Shown here: positions 45,616 to 50,497 of the stretch, one piece after another
Layout of the letters: each line of letters opens with the position of its first letter
How positions within the stretch are numbered: position 1 is the stretch's first letter
From: Gamarada debralockiae
Lineage: Eukaryota > Ascomycota > Leotiomycetes > Helotiales > Hyphodiscaceae
NCBI GenBank assembly: GCA_002803225.1
Contig: NXFV01001054.1
Coordinates: 1-50,497, forward strand
DNA length: 50,497 nucleotides
Direction of reading: 5' to 3'
Position numbers and translations under genes: made by a program
The notes under the pieces: generated by a model
The model's database searches: none
Seen by the model: only the letters and a program-made list of their open reading frames with translations
What the model was told of the DNA's origin: nothing

Positions 45616-47472
45616 ATGCCGGTTCAACGCAGCGTCTTCGGGAAGCCTGTGCCAGCAATGGCTCCACGCCGGATAGCTGTGCTGCTGGCAACCATCGCAG
45701 TCTTTGCCGTCATAACACTCGTCTTTACCCTTCCAAACTCAATGCCTTCTGGTCCCTCCTTAAGCAGATTCACTGATCATAAGATATCCCTCCCGAAGCT
45801 ACCGAAGAAACTACCTTCACCAAGCATCCTCAATCCTTTCAGACAAGCAGCACATCCGCCGCCTGTCCAGAAGAACAGCACAAATGGGGAATCGACCTGG
45901 TACAGCAATTGGAATTGGCTGAGTCCATTCTCGTCCTCTGTCACATTGGACGAAAACAGATCCTTGCTTCCACCTCTCGTTGAACGACCGCCGATCTATA
46001 CATACTACGATCATACATTAGAGAAGGAGCAGGAATTGAAGGATGCGCAGAATGCCATTTTGCTTACATGGAGAAGGGCTTGGTGGGCGCAGGGATTTAA
46101 GCCGATTATTCTAAGCCCCGCGGAGGCTATGAACAACCCTTTATACGCCGAGCTCCAACTACTCGAAATCGAACCTGCGTTGAAGATCGAACTGTCTAGA
46201 TGGTTGGCATGGGAGAATATGGGCACGGGCCTGTTGTGCAACTACCTGACGCTTCCAATGGGTCCTCATGAAGACTCTCTCCTCTCTTACCTTCGACGTG
46301 GCGAGTATCCTTCGTTGACAAGATTCGACAATCTTGGAAGCGGTCTATTCTCCGGAACAAAGGCAGATATCACCGCAGCTGTGAAAGTGGCATTGGCCAA
46401 TCCGGATATAAAGACAGCAAAAGACTTCATCAGCGCAGTACCACCCAAGACCTTTAAGATCGACCCCAACCACGAAGCATTGGCATATTACAGTAACAAG
46501 ACAATAAACGAAAAATACACCAAGATCGCAGAGAGTATCGTTGGCACAGGAGCAAAGCGGCTGCAGATCTTGAACCAACTTATGGTCTCTCACCTACATA
46601 GCACATGGCAGAACATCTTCTCCAGCGGAATCGCCGTCCTAAAACCACAACCCAAGCACATGTCCTCAGCCATCGAGCCCGCACTCAAACTCGCCGAATT
46701 CTTAGCCCAATGTCCCGAATCCCCTATGCCAGCCTCCTGCCCTCCCAACCGACCCAGCTGCAAACCCTGCGTTTCATCTACACCCATGAAGATCTCTACC
46801 CCATCCGCATACCGCAACACCTCAACTCTATATACAATTGGCACCGTGCCACACCCCTACACACATGCCGTACTCTCCTCGTTCCGCGACGATATCGATG
46901 TGCGGTGGATCAGACGAGAGTCAGATCGCGACCCCTGGCTCACTACCCTCACAAAGGAACTCCTCGGCACAGGCGTCTCTGGGGCCCCACGAGTCGTTAA
47001 GTTCAAGGAAGCAGTCGCATCCCAATATGGAACCTCGCATTCGCTGTGGGTCACAGCCGAGAAAGACATGCCTTCCGACCTAGACTGGCATTTCGGCTTC
47101 CCAATCCCCAAAAACGCCACTGATACAGGCAAATCCGAGACCCCAGTTCCTGGTCCAGAACGAAGACCGAAACAGGAACCTGATCCAAAAGACGGTCCAG
47201 TGCCGAATGAGGAGGACAGACGCAAGGAGCAAGCATTACTTAGCCGAGCAAGGGAGTTTGGCAAAGAGAGGACTGTGGATGAGGAGAAGCTACATGGTGC
47301 AATTGAGGCGTGGAATTTGGCGGATACGGAGGCATGGCGGTTCGCGAGGGCATTTTTGGCGAGGAGTAGAGTTGAGAGACTGAAGTGGGAGGAGGAGGAG
47401 CGGAAATATGCGGGTGGGGCGGGGGCGGAGAGGAGGAAGAATGAGGGGTGGGGACGATGGTTTGATGAGTAG
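45616..47472 (+). CDS. Conserved fungal type II membrane protein, function unknown
   Basis: A single exon of 618 residues. A short basic N-terminus (MAPRRI) is followed by one membrane span at about residues 20-39, then a Pro/Ser-rich stem and a large lumenal domain, the layout of Golgi enzymes such as glycosyltransferases. The domain holds PPIYTYYDHTLEKEQELKDA, LLTWRRAWWAQGFKPIIL, EAMNNPLYAEL, WLAWENMGTGLLCNYLTLPM and FDNLGSGLFSG. I recognise this as a family conserved across ascomycetes but without known activity; the YTYYD and ARRAW-type motifs recall glycosyltransferase-like proteins. The C-terminal 130 residues are charged and coiled-coil-prone. Possible N-glycosylation sites include NST and NKT. 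The first ATG is used; a second Met 14 residues on would also keep the span. Divergent from lys2, and intact. Confidence 0.8.
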   Translation: MPVQRSVFGKPVPAMAPRRIAVLLATIAVFAVITLVFTLPNSMPSGPSLSRFTDHKISLPKLPKKLPSPSILNPFRQAAHPPPVQKNSTNGESTWYSNWNWLSPFSSSVTLDENRSLLPPLVERPPIYTYYDHTLEKEQELKDAQNAILLTWRRAWWAQGFKPIILSPAEAMNNPLYAELQLLEIEPALKIELSRWLAWENMGTGLLCNYLTLPMGPHEDSLLSYLRRGEYPSLTRFDNLGSGLFSGTKADITAAVKVALANPDIKTAKDFISAVPPKTFKIDPNHEALAYYSNKTINEKYTKIAESIVGTGAKRLQILNQLMVSHLHSTWQNIFSSGIAVLKPQPKHMSSAIEPALKLAEFLAQCPESPMPASCPPNRPSCKPCVSSTPMKISTPSAYRNTSTLYTIGTVPHPYTHAVLSSFRDDIDVRWIRRESDRDPWLTTLTKELLGTGVSGAPRVVKFKEAVASQYGTSHSLWVTAEKDMPSDLDWHFGFPIPKNATDTGKSETPVPGPERRPKQEPDPKDGPVPNEEDRRKEQALLSRAREFGKERTVDEEKLHGAIEAWNLADTEAWRFARAFLARSRVERLKWEEEERKYAGGAGAERRKNEGWGRWFDE

Positions 47473-47799
47473 ATACCAAGCATGGGAGTGGTTTTCATTT
47501 GTGTGATAAGGGTACATTATAGGTAGATGGCAGGGCGTTTAGCATGGTGCTTATTTCTTGATGTAACAAAAGTAAGGACTGTAATACTAAGTTCAAAATG
47601 GCATCGAAGATCAAGCAAGTTGCCTCGGATGTTGAGATCCAAAACTATAGTGTCAGAGTGTTGAATATCGCTTTTCGATCAATGGATGTAGGATGTTGAG
47701 ATCCTTTTCGGCCCAGAAATGTCGAAGGGTGTTGAACTCCCCCATCTATCCAAAGACACAACAAAAGAAACATTCTTTCCTTCCCACTTCATCAAGTCC
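47473..47799. other. Convergent intergenic region
   Basis: Lies between the 3' ends of the membrane protein gene and the SET gene. No coding sequence, repeat or RNA gene seen; presumably both transcript ends. Confidence 0.5.
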
Positions 47800-48803
47800 C
47801 TAGACACAGACAGGAGTATCGCCTCCCATCTCACCACTCAATTCTCGGGACCCAACACCGTTCTCGCGCTCGGAGTGGATCGATATGTAGGTATCGAGCG
47901 CGTTCTGGGTGGCTTCGACCATCTTGCGTGCTTGCTCGAGGGAAGCTTGCAACGCTGTGGCTATTGGGTCTACGGTGTGAGTGTTGCCGTTGGCTTTGGC
48001 AGTTCCAGCCAAAGCAGTTTCGGACTTAGAAGAGTTGTCACGCTCTTCCAGAAGCTCACGGATATGGGCGTTAAGCCAACGTCCCTGTTACAAAATTATC
48101 AGCAAATGACTTCTAGGAAACAGAACATATTAGGGTCCTATTAACTTACTTTGAGCTGCTCAGCATTCATATGCTTAGCACCACCAATATACCCAAGGCA
48201 GTTTTTCGAACCACAGAAGCAGTCGAAGCCTTGATCCATATCCCATTCTGTTGATGGGTAGAAGAAGGTCAACTCTTCGCCGGCTTTGAGACCGCGGCCT
48301 CCGGCGATGACGTTGAGGGAGGACATGTCGAAGATCTATTTCTGGGAAGACCAAATAGTCAGGCATCTTGTAGGCTCATATGAATGTGAAACTCATGGTG
48401 CGGGTTGCACACTGAGAAACAGGTTCTGTCCATTTCAGGAAGGTGGGGTAAACTCCTTCGAAACGTTTCCCCCCTCCAAAATACCGAACCGACGCCGCCT
48501 TCACTGGCATGAAAACAGTAAAAAGAAATATTGACTAACGAGTGAAGGATCACAAGAGTGGTTAATATAAACCAAATCCGAATTCAAATTCAGATGTTCC
48601 TCCTTCCCCATCTGAGCCGTAGCATACGTAGGCTTCTCAGCCTTGGTGCAAGGCGGGAACGTCAGTTTGGCGAACACTGCATAGGGTGCCAGATCGACCG
48701 TCGAGAGCGATTTGGTGGTGAACTGGGATGGGTCCGAGGGGATTCGGACGTCTTGGATGGAGGGGTGAGAGGGCTGGGCCCAGAAGGGTGTTAGAGGTGC
48801 CAT
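47800..48803 (-). CDS. SET-domain protein with post-SET motif
   Basis: Three exons, 48803-48540, 48335-48150 and 48084-47800, give 244 residues. The SET-domain core reads YINHSCDPSL, then after the intron IFDMSSLNVIAGG and ELTFFYPSTEWDM, followed by a post-SET-like cysteine cluster FDCFCGSKNCLGYIGGAK. NHSC and the FYPSTEW tyrosine are the SAM/lysine-channel motifs. The SET domain is short, lacking an obvious pre-SET region, like the small fungal SET proteins of unknown substrate. The C-terminal 90 residues are helical (RWLNAHIRELLEERD, ALQASLEQARKMVEA). The first intron is 204 bases, long for this window, and interrupts the NHSC region; the second, 65 bases, is standard. A protein lysine methyltransferase role is inferred from the family. 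Appears intact. Confidence 0.85.
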
Positions 48804-50005
48804 TTCGTTTGGTTGGTGGGATGGCGGGGTAGTTTGAGCTTGTGAATGGTTGCTGGTTCAACAAAGCGTTTCGAGGAGAGTAGACGCCACTTCAGAGCGT
48901 CCTTCTTTGGAGATTTGGGGGGGGCGGGAGTAGAAGTGTAGGGGATCTGATGCCCTGTGTCGTTACTCGGATGGAAGGAATGAGATCGTCATGTGTTTTT
49001 CGTTTATATGCAGGAACCCGCCGCGAGGCCTCGGCAGAATACGAGTTCCCGTTTTAGCGGGGTGATAGGGGACCTCTTTTTATCTCAACATGGGTCAAAG
49101 GTGGATTATTCTGGCTATCAAAATCTTTCATCTATTGTACTCGAGCCTCCCTTGGTCCTAAGAACTAAACCTCCTCGAGACCCAGAGTATCTTTTCTACA
49201 AAATTGCTACGGTGGTTTGCAGGCGATGTCACATGTCAAAGCTTTGTACTGCGTTTTGATTTGTTTTGAATTGTTCTTAAAGTAAGCGCTTTAAAAGAGT
49301 TCAAGGAAGCATTTATCTGCCATCTCAAAGGCAAACAGACATCAAATCAGCTGATTTCTTTTCATCCCATCTCGCTGGATTCCTCTGCTCAGGGGTATGC
49401 TCCAAGGCGACGACACAGCTCTGGCAAGAGCGTTTTTGATGACTTCGAGGAGCTCGGAGCCTTGCTACCACGGAAAATATAACTGCATACAAGTTGAAGA
49501 AATGCGAGGAAAGGTAGATGACCAACTTCACCAAGGCCGTCACTAGGCTCCTAATTCCCAGTTCTCGGTGCTTCGATTTATAAAATTACACAGTGCTAAA
49601 TGTTTCAGGTCAGCAAGCTCTCAAAATATTAAGATAGTTTATATCTGGACACTGGACTCACTCATAAATGCTCCTGCACTATTTGGTTACATGTAACTAA
49701 AATGGCTAGATCAGACCAAGTAAATTAATTTCAGTTCTTTAGAACCCTTTAAAGTATCCTTTATAGCTTTTCCTTCTATACACCCATGAACATAAGCGTC
49801 TCTAATGAGTGAATAACAATTGGCGTAAACTTGAGGACACATTGAGTTTAGCTTCTTTCCCTCCGGACTAGATACTAAGACTCTTAGCGGCGCTAAGTGT
49901 GACAGCACTATGTATTAGGATCTCATGCATTAAAGACCCTACGCAGTAAACACTAAATTAATGAAAAAACTAAGCTAAGGAGAGAAGGAAAAGGTTCTAT
50001 AGGTA
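48804..50005. other. Region between SET gene and terminal transposon
   Basis: Contains the SET promoter and, beyond 49,550, AT-richer sequence. A 65-codon minus frame at 49711-49908 (CPQVYANCYSLIRDAYVHG) looks protein-like but belongs to no family I know. Nothing else recognised. Confidence 0.4.
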
Positions 50006-50040
50006 CAACCTGTTCCGGCAAGTGTTCGTTATCTTATCAG
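50006..50040. repeat. Possible left terminal inverted repeat of the Tc1/mariner element
   Basis: A TA dinucleotide (50004-50005) precedes CAACCTGTTCCGGCAAG about 95 bases before the transposase ATG, the expected place for the left end of a TA-targeting element. The partner repeat lies outside the window, so this is a positional guess. Confidence 0.25.
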
Positions 50041-50101
50041 CCGAATTCGGCCTAGTGTAGTAGGGTACTACCCCACTTCTTACCCACATAACTTCTCAAC
50101 C

Positions 50102-50497
50102 ATGAACCATACAAACTCCATACTTAAAATAGGCAAATATAAGCCAAAAACCTCTCGTCGAGAGCTTTCTCCAGCCCAAAGGGCCTTGATTGTACACAAA
50201 TATCAAGATGGTTATAGGATTGCTGATATTCACCGCGAATTTAAGACCCCTTGCTCTACTATTCGATCAATCCTCGACCGCTACCAGAATTACACTGGCT
50301 TCGAGTTCAAAAACAAGCCACGATGCGGTGTAAAGCCAAAACTTAACCTTCGCCAAGAACGAGCCCTCATTCGATACGCAAACAAAAATCCAAAAGACAG
50401 TCTTTTTGCTCTCGCTACGCTAAGCAAGTCAGGTATCAAAATCAGTCGAAATCTTGTTCGAAAAATCCTAAAGAAGTATAGTAAAGCCAAGCGCAAG
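50102..50497 (+). CDS. Tc1/mariner-family transposase, N-terminal part (runs off window)
   Basis: From ATG 50102 the frame is open for 132 codons to the window edge. It has a helix-turn-helix DNA-binding region of the Tc1/Tc3 type (SRRELSPAQRALIVHKY, GYRIADIHREF, TPCSTIRSILDRY) and a second helical part (RQERALIRYANKNP, GIKISRNLVRKILKKY), which together form the paired-like domain that binds terminal repeats. Unlike the other transposon sequences here, it has no stops and normal base composition, so it may be a young, non-RIPed copy. The catalytic DDE domain would lie beyond position 50497. Confidence 0.85.
   Translation, partial: MNHTNSILKIGKYKPKTSRRELSPAQRALIVHKYQDGYRIADIHREFKTPCSTIRSILDRYQNYTGFEFKNKPRCGVKPKLNLRQERALIRYANKNPKDSLFALATLSKSGIKISRNLVRKILKKYSKAKRK

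Noticed and set aside
46857..47498. 213-codon minus-strand frame
   Set aside because: Antisense to the intact type II membrane protein; Ser/Pro-rich composition typical of a shadow frame.

Overview
The window comes from a filamentous ascomycete (Pezizomycotina). Genes carry short introns, mostly 48-85 bases, with GTAAGT/GTATGT-type donors and CTRAY branch points. The proteins belong to fungal families: NACHT (STAND) proteins, Zn2Cys6 regulators, DUF3112 and DUF6594 membrane proteins, a LaeA-like methyltransferase and a Lys2-type aminoadipate reductase. The first 4.3 kb and about 10.0-11.2 kb are extremely TpA-rich with transposon frames riddled by TAA/TAG, as expected of repeat-induced point mutation (RIP). 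The exact lineage cannot be told; Leotiomycetes is a guess.

Layout. 1-4.3 kb: a RIP-degraded Ty3/gypsy chromovirus (RT, RNase H, integrase, chromodomain, 3' LTR) and unidentified AT-rich DNA. 5.0-6.8 kb: a two-exon Gag1-like clamp (DUF4050) gene. 7.6-10.0 kb: a broken fungal ankyrin-repeat gene whose 3' end runs directly into the C-terminal part of a pogo/Tigger-like transposase, which is itself split by a 199-bp solo LTR with a TTATA duplication. 11.2-19.4 kb: a head-to-head pair made of a large NACHT protein (minus) and a AAA+ ATPase (plus) sharing a 513-bp spacer. This STAND/ANK/AAA stretch beside transposon debris is the most system-like part of the window. 19.9-21.0 kb: nicotinamide riboside kinase. 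21.9-23.2 kb: a LaeA-like methyltransferase pseudogene with RIP-type nonsense changes.

25.0-28.6 kb: a Zn2Cys6 transcription factor (4 exons) followed closely by a seven-helix DUF3112 membrane protein. 29-33 kb: AT-rich DNA and decayed hypothetical genes. 33.0-35.1 kb: a secreted sedolisin (S53) protease in 4 exons. 35-39 kb: no recognisable gene. 39.2-40.7 kb: a six-exon DUF6594 membrane protein. 41.4-47.5 kb: lys2 (alpha-aminoadipate reductase, minus) divergent from a conserved type II membrane protein. 47.8-48.8 kb: a SET-domain protein (minus). The window closes with the N-terminal part of a Tc1/mariner transposase running off the right edge.

Housekeeping genes (nrk1, lys2, SET, DUF4050) are intact. 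Accessory genes show nonsense or frameshift damage or lie next to transposon remains. Exon boundaries were derived by hand from splice sites, reading frame and family resemblance; no search or alignment could be run.
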